Made by a program: the position numbers and the translations under genes
The notes under the pieces: generated by a model
What the model saw: the letters and a program-made list of their open reading frames with translations, nothing else
Database searches by the model: none
What the model was told of the DNA's origin: nothing
In this document: in pieces, positions 1 to 12,274 of the stretch
Layout: each line of letters begins with the position of its first letter
Numbering within the stretch: the first letter of the stretch is position 1
Assembly (NCBI GenBank): GCA_038277395.1
Contig: CM076197.1
Coordinates: 28,289,564-28,353,563, forward strand
Length of the DNA stretch: 64,000 nucleotides
Reading direction: 5' to 3'
From: Dryocosmus kuriphilus
Taxonomy: Eukaryota; Arthropoda; Insecta; Hymenoptera; Cynipidae

Positions 1-514
1 CATTTCAAAGGTTTCAAAAATTACAAAAGATTTGAATATATTTCAAGAGATTTCACAAAAATTTTTTATATTTAAAGAGATTTTACAAAAGTTTCAAATA
101 TTCCAAAACACATTTAAAAATTTGACAAAAGTTTTCAAGATTTTTTCCAAGATTTGAAGTATTTCAAAAGATTTTAAAGATTAAAAAGTTTTCATAAAAA
201 CTTTAATTTGAAAAGATTTCACAAAGATTTCAAAGAATTAAAAATATTTGAAAAAGATCTCATAAATATTTCAAAGATCTCAAGAAATGTCAAAAGATTT
301 TAAAAGCTTTAAAAAGATTTCAATGATTTAAAAGATTTTCAAAATATTTTAAAAGATTTCACACAATTGTCAGAAAAATTTGAAAAGATTTCAATGTATA
401 TCAACAAACTTCACAAAAATTTACAAATAATTCAAAAGACTTTACAAGCATTTCAAATATTTCAAAGATTTTAAAAGTCTTCAAAAAGACTTTAATGATT
501 TAAAACATTTCAAA
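1..514 (-). repeat. AT-rich satellite, inverted relative to the next block
   Basis: The first 58 bases are the near-exact reverse complement of the satellite monomer around 2880-2942 (only short A/T-run length differences). Words such as AAAGATTTCA recur throughout. The block is therefore the same satellite as 1015-6370 but on the opposite strand, and the switch lies inside the adjacent N gap. No coding potential is seen; open frames here are only low-complexity Phe/Lys/Ser strings. Confidence 0.9.
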
Positions 515-1014
515 NNNNNNNNNNNNNNNNNNNNNNNNNNNNNNNNNNNNNNNNNNNNNNNNNNNNNNNNNNNNNNNNNNNNNNNNNNNNNNNNNNNNNN
601 NNNNNNNNNNNNNNNNNNNNNNNNNNNNNNNNNNNNNNNNNNNNNNNNNNNNNNNNNNNNNNNNNNNNNNNNNNNNNNNNNNNNNNNNNNNNNNNNNNNN
701 NNNNNNNNNNNNNNNNNNNNNNNNNNNNNNNNNNNNNNNNNNNNNNNNNNNNNNNNNNNNNNNNNNNNNNNNNNNNNNNNNNNNNNNNNNNNNNNNNNNN
801 NNNNNNNNNNNNNNNNNNNNNNNNNNNNNNNNNNNNNNNNNNNNNNNNNNNNNNNNNNNNNNNNNNNNNNNNNNNNNNNNNNNNNNNNNNNNNNNNNNNN
901 NNNNNNNNNNNNNNNNNNNNNNNNNNNNNNNNNNNNNNNNNNNNNNNNNNNNNNNNNNNNNNNNNNNNNNNNNNNNNNNNNNNNNNNNNNNNNNNNNNNN
1001 NNNNNNNNNNNNNN
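515..1014. other. Assembly gap, exactly 500 N
   Basis: All bases are N. The round length of 500 suggests a scaffolding gap of arbitrary size. Satellite orientation differs on the two sides, so the gap either hides an inversion point or joins contigs wrongly. Confidence 0.98.
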
Positions 1015-2952
1015 AAATTTTTGATATACATTGAAAACCAAAAATTTTTTTACAATTGTGTGAAATTTTTTAAATTTTTTGAAAACCCCCTTTAAACATT
1101 GAAATTTTTTAAAAAAAAAATTTAAAACTTTTACTTTTTTTAGTCTTTGAAATATTTATGGACTTTTTCAAATATTTTTAATTTTTTGAAATCTTTTTTG
1201 AAATCTTTTAAATTTTTAAAATTTTTATGAAAACTTTTTATCTTTTAAAATACTTTTTGAAAATACTTCAATTCCTGGAAAAATACTTGATAAATTTTGT
1301 CAACAACTTTTTAAAGTGTTTTGGAATATTTGAAACATTTGTAAAATTCTCTTTAAATATAAAAACGATTTTTGTGAAAATCTCTTGTAATTTATTCAAA
1401 TCTTTTGTAATTTTATGAAAACCTTTGAAATGTTTGTGAGATCTTTGTTAAATTATTTTGGAAATCTTTGAAATATTTATGAAATCCTTGAAATCGTTCA
1501 GGAAACTTTGAAATCCTTTAAAATGTTTTAGAATCTTTGAAATATTCATGAAATATTTTAAAAACTTCGTTAAATCTTGAAAATAAATTAAAATAAATTG
1601 AAAAACTTTTGGGATATCCTTGTGATGTCTGTCAAGTCTTTTGAAATCTTTTGAAATATTTTGAAATGTTTTAAATCATTAAAGTCTTTTGAAGGACTTT
1701 TTAAATCTTTGAAATATTTGAAATGCTTTGTAAAGCCTTTTGAATTATTTGTAAATTTTTGTGAAGTTTTGTTGATATACATTGAATCTTTTCAAATTTT
1801 TTCTGTGACAATTAAAGTGTGAAATCTTTTTTAAAATATTTTGAAAACCTTTTAAATTTCATTGAAAATCTTTTTAAAACTTTTTAAAAAATCTTTTGAC
1901 ATTTTTTGAGATATTTGAAATATTTATGAGATCTTTTTCAAATATTTTTAATTCTTTGAAATCTTTGTGAAATCTTTTTCAATTAAAGTTTTTATGAAAA
2001 CTTTTTTAATCTTTAAAATCTTTTGAAATACTTCAAATCTTGGAAAAAATCTTGAAAACTTTTGTCCAAATTTTAATGTGTTTTGGAATATTTGGAAACT
2101 TTTGTAAAATCTCTTGTTAAATGTATAAAAATTTTTGTGAAATCTCTTGAAATATGATTCAAATCTTTGTAATTTTTGAAACCTTTGAAATGTTTATGAG
2201 ATCTTAGTGAAATATTTTTGAAATCTTTGAAATATTTATGAAATCCTTGAAATCGTTCAGAAACTGTTGATATCTTTTGAAAAATTTTAGATCATTGAAA
2301 TATTTATGAAATATTTTAAAAACTTCGTTAAATTCTTTGAAAAATAAATTAAAATAAATTGAAACTTTTGGGATATCCTTGTGATGTCTGTCAAGTCTTT
2401 TGAAATCTTTTGAAATATTTTGAAATGTTTTAAATCATTAAAGTCTTTTTGAAGACTTTTAAAATCTTTGAAATATTTGAAATGCATGTAAAGCTTTTGA
2501 ATTATTTGTAAATTTTTTTGTGAAGTTTGTTGATATACATTGAAATCTATTTTCAAATTTTTTCTGACAATTGTGTGAAATCTTTTAAATATTTTGAAAA
2601 TCTTTTAAATCATTGAAATTCTTTTTATAAACTTTTAAAATCTTTTGACATTTTTGAGATCTTTGAAATATTTATGAGATCTTTTTCAAATTATTTTTAA
2701 ATTCTTTGAAATCTTTGTGAAATCTTTTCAAATTAAAGTTTTTTATGAAAACTTTATAATCTTTAAAATCTTTTGAAATTACTTCAAATCTTGGAAAAAA
2801 TCTTGAAAAACTTTTGTCAAATTTTTAAATGTGTTTTGGTAATATTTGAAACTTTTGTAAATCTCTTTAAATGTGAAAAATTTTTGTGAAATCTCTTGAA
2901 ATATATTCAAATCTTTTGTAATTTTTTGAAACCCTTTGAAATGTTTATGAGA

Positions 2953-2991
<39 letters not shown>

Positions 2992-5900
2992 AACAGGTCT
3001 TAGTGAAATATTTTGAGAAATCTTTGAAATATTTATGAAATCCTTGAAATCGTTCAGAAACTTTTGATATCTTTTGAAAAATTTTTAGAATCTTTGAAAT
3101 ATTTATGAAAATATTTTAAAACTTCGTTAAATCTTTGAAAATAAATTATTAAAATAATATTGAAACTTTTTGGGATTACCTTTTGACGTCTGTGAAGTCT
3201 TCTGAAATCTTTTTGAAATCTTTTGAAATGTTTTAAATCATTAAAGTTCTTTTTGAAGACTTTTAAAATCTTTGAAATATTTGAAATGCTTGTAAAGCCT
3301 TTTGAATTATTTGTAAATTTTTGTGAAATTTGTTGGAAATACATTAAAATCTTTTCAAATTTTTCTGACAATTGTGTAAAAAATCTTTTTAAATATTTTG
3401 ACAATCTTTTTGAATATTTGAAAATCTTTTAAAATCTTTTGAAAATCTTTTAAATCATTGAAATCTTTTTTAAAGCTTTTAAAATCTTTTGACATTCTTG
3501 AGATCTTTGAAAAATATTTATGAGATCTTTTTCAAATATTTTTTATTCTTTGAAATCTTTGTGAAATCTTTTCAAATTAAAGTTTTTAATGAAAACTTTT
3601 TTAATCTTTTAAATCTTTTTAAATACTTCAAATCTTGGAAAAAATCTTGAAAACTTTGTCAAATTTTTTAAATTGTGTTTTTGGAATATTTGAAAACTTT
3701 GTAAAATCTCTTTAAATGTGAAAAATTTTTGTGAAATCTCTTGAAATATATTCAAATCTTTTGTAATTTTTGAAACCTTTGAAATGTTTATGAGATCTTA
3801 GTGAAATATTTTGAAATCTTTGAAATATTTATGAAATCCTTGAAATCGTTTCAGAAACTTTTGGATATCTTTTGAAAAATTTTAGATCTTTGAAATATTT
3901 ATGAAATATTTAAAACTTCGTTAAATCTTTGAAAATAAATTAAAATAAATTGAAACTTTTGGGATAACCTTTTGACGTCTGTGAAGTCTTCTGAAATCTT
4001 TTGAAATCTTTTGAAATGTTTTTTAATCATTAAAGTCTTTTTGAAGACTTTTAAAATCTTTGAAATATTTGAAATGCTTGTAAAGCCTTTTGAATTATTT
4101 GTTAAATTTTTGTGAAATTTGTTGAAATACATTAAAATCTTTTCAAATTTTTCTGACAATTGTGTAAAATCTTTTTAAATATTTTGACAATCTTTTTGAA
4201 TATTTTGAAAATCTTTTAAAATCTTTTGAAAATCTTTTAAATCATTGAAATCTTTTTAAAGCTTTTAAAATCTTTTGACATTCTTGAGATCTTTGAAATA
4301 TTTATGAGATCTTTTTCAAATATTTTTTAATTCTTTGAAATCTTTGTGAAATCTTTTCAAATTAACAGTTTTTTTATGAAAACTTTTTAATCTTTAAAAT
4401 CTTTTTAAATACTTCAAATCTTGGAAAAAATCTTGAAAACTTTGTCAAATTTTTAAATGTGTTTTGGAATATTTGAAACTTTTGTAAAATCTCTTTAAAT
4501 GTAAAAAATTTTTGTGAAATCTCTTGAAATATATTCAAATCTTTTGTAATTTTTGAAACCTTTGAAATGTTTATGAAGATCTTAGTGAAATATTTTGAAA
4601 TCTTTGAAATATTTATGAAATCCTTTGAAATCGTTCAGAAACTGTTGATATCTTTTGAAAAATTTTAGATCTTTGAAAATATTTATGAAATATTTTTAAA
4701 ACTTCAGTTAAATCTTTGAAAATAAATTAAATAAAATAAATTGAAACTTTTGGGATATCCTTGTGTTGTCTGTCAAGTCTTTTGAATATCTTTTGAAATA
4801 TTTTGAAATGTTTTAAATCATTAAAGTCTTTTTGAAGACTTTTAAAATCTTTGAAATATTTGAAATGCTTGTAAAGCCTTTTGAATTATTGTGTAAATTT
4901 TTGTGAAGTTTGTTGATATACATTGAAATCTTTTCAAATTTTTCTGACAATTGTGTGAAATCTTTTAAAATATTTTGAAAATCTTTTAAATCATTGAAAT
5001 CTTTTTAAACTTTTAAAATCTTTTTGACATTTTTGAGATCTTTGAAATATTTATGAGATCTTTTTCAAATATTTTTAATTCTTTGAAATCTTTGTGAAAT
5101 CTTTTCAATTGTTAAAGTTTTTATTGAAAACTTTTTAATCTTTAAAATCTTTTGAAATACTTCAAATCTTGGAAAAAATCTTGAAAACTTTTGTCAAATT
5201 TTTAAATGTGTTTTGGAATATTTGAAACTTTTGTGAAATCTCTTTAAATGTAAAAAAAGTTTTGTGAAATCTCTTGAAATATATTCAAATCTTTTGTAAT
5301 TTTTGAAACCTTTGAAATGTTTATGAGATCTTAGTGAAATATTTTGAAATCTTTGAAATATTTATGAAATCCTTGAAATCGTTCAGAAACTTTTGATATC
5401 TTTTGAAAAATTTTAGATCTTTGAAATATTTATGAAATTATTTAAAACTTCGTTAAATCTTTTAAAATAAATTAAAATAAATTGAAACTTTTGGGATATC
5501 CTTGTGATGTCTGTGAAGTCTTTTTGAAATCTTTTGAAATATTTTGAAATGTTTTAAATTATTAAAGTCTTTTGAAGATTTTTAAAATCTTTGAATTATT
5601 TGAAATGCTTGTAAAGCCTTTTGAATTATTTGTAAATTTCTGTGAAATTTGTTGATATACATTGAAATCTTTTCAAATTTTTCTGACAATTGTGTGAAAT
5701 CTTTTTAAATATTTTGAAAATCTTTAAAATATTTTTAAAATCTTTTAAATCATTGAAATCTTTTTAAAACTTTTAAAATCTTTTGACATTTTTTGAGATC
5801 TTTGAAATATTTATGAGATCTTCTTCAAATATTTTTAACTCTTTGAAATCTTTGTGAAATTTTTTCAAATTAAAACTTTTATGAAAACTTTTTAATCTTT

Positions 5901-6370
5901 AAAATCTTTTAAAATTCTTCAGATCTTGGAAATGTTTAAGAAAACGTTTCAAACCTTTAAAATGTTTGTCAAATCTTTTAAGATTTTATTACATATTTAA
6001 AATCTTTGACATTTTTGTGAAGTGTTTGTAAATTTTTATAAAATAAATTGAAACCTTTTAAAATTTGTGTGATATCTTTATGATATCTTTTGAAATCTTT
6101 TTAGTTCTTTTTAGTTATTGAAATCTTTGTAAAATGTTTTATAATCTTTTGATATCTTGAAATTTTTGAGATATTTGAAATCTCTTAAAATATTTGAGAT
6201 CTTTTAAATATTTTTGAAATCTTTTAAATTTTTGCAAGATATTTTGAAATGATTGAAATATTAATGAAACTTTTAAAATAGTTTGTAATATTTGAGACCT
6301 TTGAAATATTTATGAAGTCTTTTAAAATCTTGAAAAACTTTTGTCAAATTTTTTAAAAATGTTTTGGAAT
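1015..6370 (+). repeat. Tandem AT-rich satellite, monomer about 740-800 bp
   Basis: A diagnostic phrase, GGGATATCCTTGTGATGTCT with variants, recurs near 1612, 2370, 3173, 3961, 4750 and 5492, giving spacings of about 758, 803, 788, 789 and 742 bp. A second marker (TCGTTCAGAAACT) recurs with the same spacing. Each monomer is itself built from short degenerate words such as TTTGAAATCTTT, so this is a satellite with internal subrepeats. Copies differ mostly by one-base indels in A/T runs. The last 300 bp (about 6069-6370) belong to a longer unit variant that recurs after the inserted retrotransposon. Nothing coding is supported. Confidence 0.92.
2954..2989 (+). repeat. Poly-C tract (36 C) inside a satellite monomer
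   Basis: Other monomers read GAGATCTTAGTG here; this copy reads GAGAT, then 36 C, then AAAACAGGTCTTAGTG. The run is therefore an insertion of C plus a short tail into a known sequence. It may be biological or a sequencing or assembly artefact. Confidence 0.9.
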
Positions 6371-6372
6371 AC

Positions 6373-6900
6373 GAGATTGAGTGGGATTGAAGGAAAACTG
6401 GAAGGGCAAGAAAGGGCAAAGAGGAAAAATAACATCATAGTTAAGGGTTTGAAAGTGGAGAGTGAAACAGGGAAGCGTAAATAAAAAATCTAATGAGAGA
6501 TATTGGAATACAGGTAAAGATAGAAGGAGTTAAGAGAATAGGTGGAGCGAAGGAAGGAAAAGAAGGAATGTTTCTAGAAAAAATAGGAAATGAGGAAGAG
6601 GAAAAGAAAATAATGCAGGAGAAAAATTATTGATGGGAAGAAGGGAAAGAATTGAAGAAGACTTGACATGGATGGAGAGAAAAAGGAGGTGGGAGATAGA
6701 ACAAATGGCATGGGTTGAGAGGAAGAAAGGAGCCAGGGTAAGGACTGGGAAAGATAGGATGTGGGTAAATAGAGAGGTGTGGATATGGGATGGGAAGGTT
6801 GAACAACTTAAGGAAGGCAGAAAAATAACGGAGGAGGGTGGAAGAAACGGTGTAAATAATGAGGCACTGTGGCGGGGGGGGGGGGGGGGGGGGGGGGTAC
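6373..6900 (+). pseudogene. LINE ORF1 C-terminal part (RNA-binding type), broken
   Basis: From 6373 the frame reads a short coiled-coil-like stretch, then NNIIVKGLKVE, a pattern typical of the RRM-like domain of LINE ORF1 proteins. A basic C-terminal region follows, with repeated Glu/Lys/Arg and a WMERKRRWEIEQMAW segment. Frames must be switched near 6480 and 6630, and the N-terminus is missing. ORF1 proteins of this kind bind element RNA as chaperones. A 24-G run (6874-6897) lies at the end of the open part, between ORF1 and ORF2. The assignment rests on position before the endonuclease and on the motif; the exact family is inferred. Confidence 0.6.
6874..6897 (+). repeat. Poly-G tract (24 G) between LINE ORF1 and ORF2
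   Basis: This is an uninterrupted run of 24 G in otherwise mixed purine-rich sequence, preceded by GTGGC and followed by TACACACGG. It is the second of four long C/G homopolymers in the window. Confidence 0.95.
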
Positions 6901-6951
6901 ACACGGAAAAAGGAGTTAAAGGTAAGGAATAATGTAGGAAAAGACAAAAAG

Positions 6952-9900
6952 AGAGAAGTAAAGATAGCATTTTGGAATGTGTCAGGGTTAAAGAACAAAG
7001 ATACAGGATTCTGGGAAGAAATGCAAAAGTGGGATGTGATAATGATGAGTGAAACATGGATGGATGAAAAGGACTGGAAAGGCATGAAAAAGGGTTATCG
7101 AGAGGATATGTATGGGAAATGCAAGTAGCAAGAAAGGAAAAAGTGAAAGGGAGAGGAATGGGTGGAATGTTGTCAGGGGTAAGAAAGGAATTGGTAGTAG
7201 AGGAGGAAGAACGTGACAATCCGGAAGAAAATGAGGGAACAATGGTTCGAAAAATAAGAGTGGGGAAAATAAGAGTGAACATTGTATGCGTATATAGGAA
7301 AAAGGGAGAGGAAGAAGGATGGAATGTAATAAGAAGATGGACAGAGAAGAAAGAGGAGGATTTGGTGTTAATTGGAGGGGACCTGAATGCTTCGACTGGA
7401 GAAGAAGGGGGAGGGATGTGGGATGAAGAAAACGAGGTATTTATGAGAAACTCGAGACACAGGAAAAAAGACCGACACGGGAAAACGCTTCTAAACCTGA
7501 TAGGTGAGACCGGATGGTTCTTATGTAATGGCAATACAAGAGGGGATGAAAAGGTAGAATTTACGTTTACAGGCAAAGGAGACACAGTAATCGACTACAT
7601 TCTAGCAGAAGAAAGAACTAGGAAGTTGATGGTTAGAATGAAAGTAGGGAAGAAGATAGAGTCCGAACACGTCCCCAGTGATAGCAATATTAAGAGGGGG
7701 AGGATCAAAGCGCGAAAGAGGAAATAAAAGAGAAGCTGGGGAAATAAAATTGAAATGGGGAGTTGGGGGCAGGATAAGTTAAGAGAATTCACAGAAAAAA
7801 TGAAAAATGTGAGGACTGGGGAGAAATGAAGAAGAAGGAATAGATAAGATGATAGAAAAACTTAAAGAGGTGGTCGAAAAGATTAGGGACGAGATGAGAC
7901 TCCTAAACCAAGCAGAAAAAGGTAAGACAAGGTGGTGGGATGATGAATGCAGAGTGAGTAAAGTGAATATGAAAGAATGTGTGAGAAAATGAAGGAGTGG
8001 GGAATTGGAGAAAGAAGAGTACAATTGGAGGAAAAGAGAGCATGAGAGAATGTTGAGCGAAAAGAAGCAAGAGGAGAAAGAAAGGTACGTAAAAGAAGTT
8101 GAGAAAGCGGTAAAGGAAGGGAGGGAATGGGAAGTGATAAATAGGGAAAGGGGAGGAAGAAAAGATATAAACAAGGAAATAGGGATGAAAGAGTGGACAG
8201 AATACTTTAAGGGATTGCTAGGAGGTGTGGGAAATAGGGTACGCGGAGAAAGGAGGAAGGTAGTTGCAGGGGAAGAGGACGGAATAAACGAGATAAGTAG
8301 AGAGGAGATGAATGAAGCAATCGCAAAGTTGAAAGGAAATAAGGCAACAGGGGAGGACGGCATAGAGATTGAAGCACTGAAATATGGTGGGGAAAGGGTG
8401 AGAGAAGAGAGGTGGAGGATTTGTAATAAGGTATGAAAAGGAGAAGCATGGCCGGAAGAGTGGAGGACAGGGCTGGTAGTACCACTGAGTAAGAAAGAAG
8501 AGGGAAACAATGTGCAGGATTATAGAGGTATCGCACTCATGTCTGTAGGATACGAAAGTTTACACAGAGGTGATCAGGAAAAGATTGGAAAGACAGATCG
8601 AAGAGAAAGAGAATATACCACACAACCAAACAGGTTTTAGGAAGGGGATGGGGACAACAGACAATATATACATGCTCAACTATTTAGTCAATAGGAACCT
8701 AGGTCAGAAGAAAGGGAAATTGGTCGCAATATTTGTGGACTTGGAAGCAGCGTTTGACTCGGTCAATAGAAGGGTGCTTTGGAAGACCTTGAAAGAAAGG
8801 GGAATAGAAGAAAGTCTGATAGAGAGGATAAAAGAAATATTTGTAGAAACTAGGATGAAGGTAAGAATAGGAAAGAAGAAAGGAGAGGAGTTTTGGACGG
8901 AAAGGGGTTTGAGGCAGGGTTGTCCGCTGAGCCCGCTACTGTTCAGCATTCTTTTTTGCAGATTTGGAGAAAAAGTTGGCAAGGAAAGGAAAGGGGGAAC
9001 GAAACTAGGAAATGGAAAGCTATATTCGCTAGCATACGCCGGCGATATAGTGTTAGTAGCAGATGATGAAAGAGGGATGAGTTTAATAATGAGAATATTT
9101 GAAGAGTATGTAAGAGAGAAAGATTTAACGGTGAATGTTAATAAAACTAAGATGATGTGTTCTAGAAAGGGAAAATGTAGAATAGAGTATGAATGGAAGA
9201 TGAATGTCAAGGTGGTAGAACTGGTAGAAGGGTTTTGTTACCTAGGTTTCTGGTTCGAAACAGAAGGAGGAAACGAGTTGCAGTTGAGAAAGAGATTGGA
9301 AAGTGGAAGCAAGGTAATGGGCCAAGTGTGGGGTATAGGAAAGAGGAGGTTCAAGGATGATTGGAGAATGACGGTTTGGATGTTTGGTGTATTAGTGTGG
9401 TCAATGTTAAGTTATGGAACGGAAATATGGGGATGGAAGAAACATAAGAGAGTAGAAAGCATGCAGGAGAGATTTCTGAGATGGGTCATGGGGATAGAAT
9501 GGAGCTGTTCAGGTTATATGTTGAGGTAGAATTAGGCCGAGAAAAAATGGTGGTAAGGCAACTAAAAAGAGCATGGAATTTTGAGGAAAAGCTAAGGAGG
9601 GCGGAAGGATATAAGGTAGTACAAGAGTGTTTAAGGGAGATAGAAGACAAAGAAAGGAGGGGGAATATGGGACGGTCGAAATGGGAAGGAGCAAGGTACG
9701 CAAAGGAGGAGAGAATGGATTATGAATGTTGGGAGCAGAGAATGGCCAGGAATAGAGGAAGAGATTCTGGCTAGACAAGGTGAGGAAAGATGGAGAAAAA
9801 TCTTGGAGTCGAGGTACAAGATTTGGTACAGGATGGTCAAGTGGGAAGGAGAGCTAGAGTATCTGGGAAGGACAAAGAAAGAGAGTAAATGGAACAGAGT

Positions 9901-10150
9901 GATAAGATTTAGAATGGGAGAGGGTGTAAGAGAGTGTAGGTACTGGATGAATGAGGAGGAGAATCGTTGTAGAGTATGTGGGTATGAACAAGAAACATGG
10001 GTGCATGTGTTAGAGAGATGTACAGGAGATGAAGGAGAAGGGAAGAGTGTGGAAGAGAGAGTGAAAGAGATTCTGAATGGAAATGGACAGGGGGAGGGAT
10101 GGATAAAGAAGCTGGAAAAGTTAATAGAAAGAAAAGGTCTCATGATGTAG
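6952..10150 (+). pseudogene. LINE ORF2: APE endonuclease + reverse transcriptase, inactivated
   Basis: The endonuclease part begins with VKIAFWNVSGLKNK (about 6958) and shows MSETWM, IGGDLNAS and IDYILAEE, the usual APE-like active-site blocks. A frame shift is needed near 7125. The reverse transcriptase begins around 8340 (TGEDGIEIEALK) and contains NQTGFRKGMGTTDNI, FVDLEAAFDSV, GLRQGCPLSPLLFSILF and the catalytic box, which reads YAGD instead of YADD near 9034-9045. A TGG-to-TGA stop lies at about 8434-8436 and frame shifts lie near 8560 and 9500. The C-terminus (9722-10150) has a CCHC knuckle, CRVCGYEQETWVHVLERC. The first catalytic aspartate of the box is retained but the second is Gly, so even a repaired frame would probably be inactive. 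The order EN-RT-CCHC without RNase H is visible. Confidence 0.85.
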
Positions 10151-10410
10151 TTAAAAGATATTAAAAATATAAAGTAGAACCGAAAAAGTAATTATCAATT
10201 ATAGATTGGCAAAGGAAATGGAAGTTCTGGTCTCGATCGCAAGCGTTGAAATTTAAGAATAAATTTAAGAATAGGATAAGAAAATATGTATGTAATACTG
10301 TAAGAGAAAGATAAGGGAGAATATAGTTTAAGGAATTGGATTGTAAACACATGTAATGATTTTGTGAAGACTCTCAAACCCGTAAAAGGGAGAGAGTATA
10401 AATAAATAAA

Positions 10411-11700
10411 TGATGATGTGATATCTATGTGATATGTTTTGAAAACTTTTTAATTTCTTTTTAATTCTTGAAATATTTGTAAAAGATTTTATAATCCTTT
10501 GATATCTTGAAATTTTTGAGATATTTGAAATCTCTTGAAATATTTGAGATCTTTTAAATATTTTTGAAATCCTTTAAATTTTCGTAAGATATTTTGAAAT
10601 GATTGAAATGTTAATGAAACTTTTAAAATATCCTGTAATATTTGAGACCTTTGAAATATTTATAAAGTCTTTTTTAAAATCTTGAAAACTTTTGTCAAAT
10701 TTAAAAAAATTTTTTGGAATATTTGAAATTTTTGTAAAATCTCTTAAAAGATTAAAAATTTTAGTGAAATCTCTTTAAATACATTCAAATCTTTTGCAAT
10801 TTTAAAACCTTTGAAATGTTTGTGAGATCTTTGTGAAATATTTTGAAATCTTTGAAATATTTATGAAATCTTTGAAGTCGTTGAGAAACTTTTGATATCT
10901 TTTGAAATATTTTAGATCCTTGAAATATTTATGAAATAATTTTAAAACTTCGTTAAATCTTTTAAAATAAATTAAAATAAATTGAAATCTTTTGAAATAG
11001 TTTGAAATGTTTTAAATCATTAAAGTCTTTTTGAAAACTTTTAAAATCTTTTAAGTATTTGAAATGCTTGTAAAGTCTTTTGAATTATTTGTAATTTTTT
11101 GTGAAATTTGTTCATATACATTGAAATCTTTTCAAATTTTTCTGCCAATTATGTAAAATCCTTTTAAATATTTTGAAAATCTTTTAAATCATTGAAATCT
11201 TTTTAAAACTTTTAAAATCTTTTGACATGCTTGAGATCTTTGAAATATTTATGAAATCTTCTTCAAATATTTTTAACTCTTTGAAATCTTTGTGAAATCT
11301 TTTCAAATTAAAACTTTTATGAAAACTTTTTAATCTCTAAAATCTTTTGAAATACTTCAGATCTTGGAAATGTTTGTGAAAACGTTTCAAACCTTCAAAA
11401 TATTTGTCAAATCTTTCAAGATTTTATGACATATTTAAAATCTTTGACATTTTTGGGAAATGTTTTGAAATGTTTATAAATTTTTGTAAAATAAATTGAA
11501 ACCTCTTAAAATTTGTGTCATATCTATGTGATATCTTTTTAAATCTTTTTAATTTTTTAAATTATTGAAATCTTTGTAAAAAGTTTTATAATCTTTTGAT
11601 ATCTTGAAATTTTTGAGATATTTGAAGTCACTTGAAATATTTGAGACCTTTCAAATATTTATTAAGTCCTTTCAAACCTTTAAAACTTTTGTAAAATTCC
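10411..11700 (+). repeat. AT-rich satellite, continuation with a longer unit
   Basis: After a few transitional bases, 10418-10725 repeats the satellite of 6069-6370 with roughly 5-10% divergence. The same phrase (TGATATCTTGAAATTTTTGA) recurs around 11595, so the unit here is about 1.1 kb. Markers of the 750-bp monomer (CTTCGTTAAATCTTTTAAAA, TTTTTCTG near 11130) are also present. The array ends near 11700 at CCTTTTTTCCGACTG. Confidence 0.88.
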
Positions 11701-11931
11701 TTTTTTCCGACTGTTCGAGGGAAGAGACTGATGGTATCTGCTGTATGGGGACACGTCCGTCGTGCAAATTGCCTGGGAGACATTATTCTTCTCTGGCCCA
11801 CCGCTTGCTTAAGTTTGGCGAAAGATTTTTTGCCTTATTACGACGTAATTTTTGTAACACTATTACTATAATTCACCGCGCAAAGAGAGACAACAAGCGT
11901 TGCAAGCAGCGATACGGGCTTGCCTGGGAGG
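11701..11931. other. Non-satellite spacer, no gene recognised
   Basis: This is mixed-composition DNA between the satellite end and a short inverted-repeat element. One frame stays open from within the satellite to 11969, but its protein matches no family I recognise and it runs into the next mobile element, so I do not call it a gene. Confidence 0.5.
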
Positions 11932-11937
11932 AATATT

Positions 11938-12268
11938 CAGGGTGGCCTGGAAACATGGAAGAGCTTTAAGAAATTTTAAGGGATGATAAATATTCTCGTA
12001 TATTTTAAATGATTTTAAAAGGATTTCAAGGAATTAGAGAGATTTCCAAGGTTGTCGTAAATTTGAGAGATTTTTACGAATTTGAAGAGTTGTTAAGTGA
12101 TTTTAAATTTCAAAACATTGAAAGTGATATACGAAATTTTTAAAAGATTTCAATATTATTATTACTGAAAATTTGTTCGCATTTTTAATATGTTTTTGTC
12201 AGGGATATTTATCTGGAAGTCAGGAAAATATCAGAGAAATGAGTAAATTGAATCTTGTGGCCACCCTG
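11938..12268. mobile_element. MITE-like element, 331 bp, TIR CAGGGTGGCC, TSD AATATT
   Basis: The left end CAGGGTGGCC (11938-11947) is matched exactly by GGCCACCCTG (12259-12268). The 6-bp sequence AATATT lies immediately outside both ends (11932-11937 and 12269-12274), consistent with a target-site duplication. The interior has no ORF and is rich in GAAATTTTAAG-like words. AATATT is a palindrome, so the duplicate could also be read as part of the inverted repeat. I do not assign a superfamily. Confidence 0.75.
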
Positions 12269-12274
12269 AATATT

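Larger units (their letters stand above)
6371..10410 (+). mobile_element. 5'-truncated, decayed non-LTR retrotransposon (LINE)
   Basis: The element starts abruptly inside ORF1 with no 5' UTR and continues through an endonuclease/reverse transcriptase ORF2. It ends in a short 3' UTR and a simple (TAAA)n-like tail at about 10397-10410. Purine-rich coding DNA contrasts sharply with the AT-rich satellite on both sides. The satellite resumes near 10418 at a position that repeats 6069-6370, so about 300 bp of satellite flank the element on both sides. Clade assignment is not certain: there is an APE-type endonuclease and a C-terminal CCHC knuckle, and I see no RNase H. Confidence 0.88.

Noticed and set aside
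481..1041. Minus-strand open frames of 170-186 codons at the start of the window
   Set aside because: They consist almost wholly of X residues from the N gap.
1227..4159. Several 60-116 codon frames rich in Phe, Lys, Ser and Ile
   Set aside because: They are translations of satellite repeats; they recur once per monomer and shift with one-base indels.
6530..10143. Minus-strand frames of 100-350 codons rich in Ser, Pro, Phe and Leu
   Set aside because: They are the antisense of the purine-rich LINE coding strand, on which the endonuclease and RT motifs lie.
11604..11969. 121-codon plus-strand frame
   Set aside because: It starts in satellite, crosses unrelated sequence and ends inside the MITE; no family resemblance.
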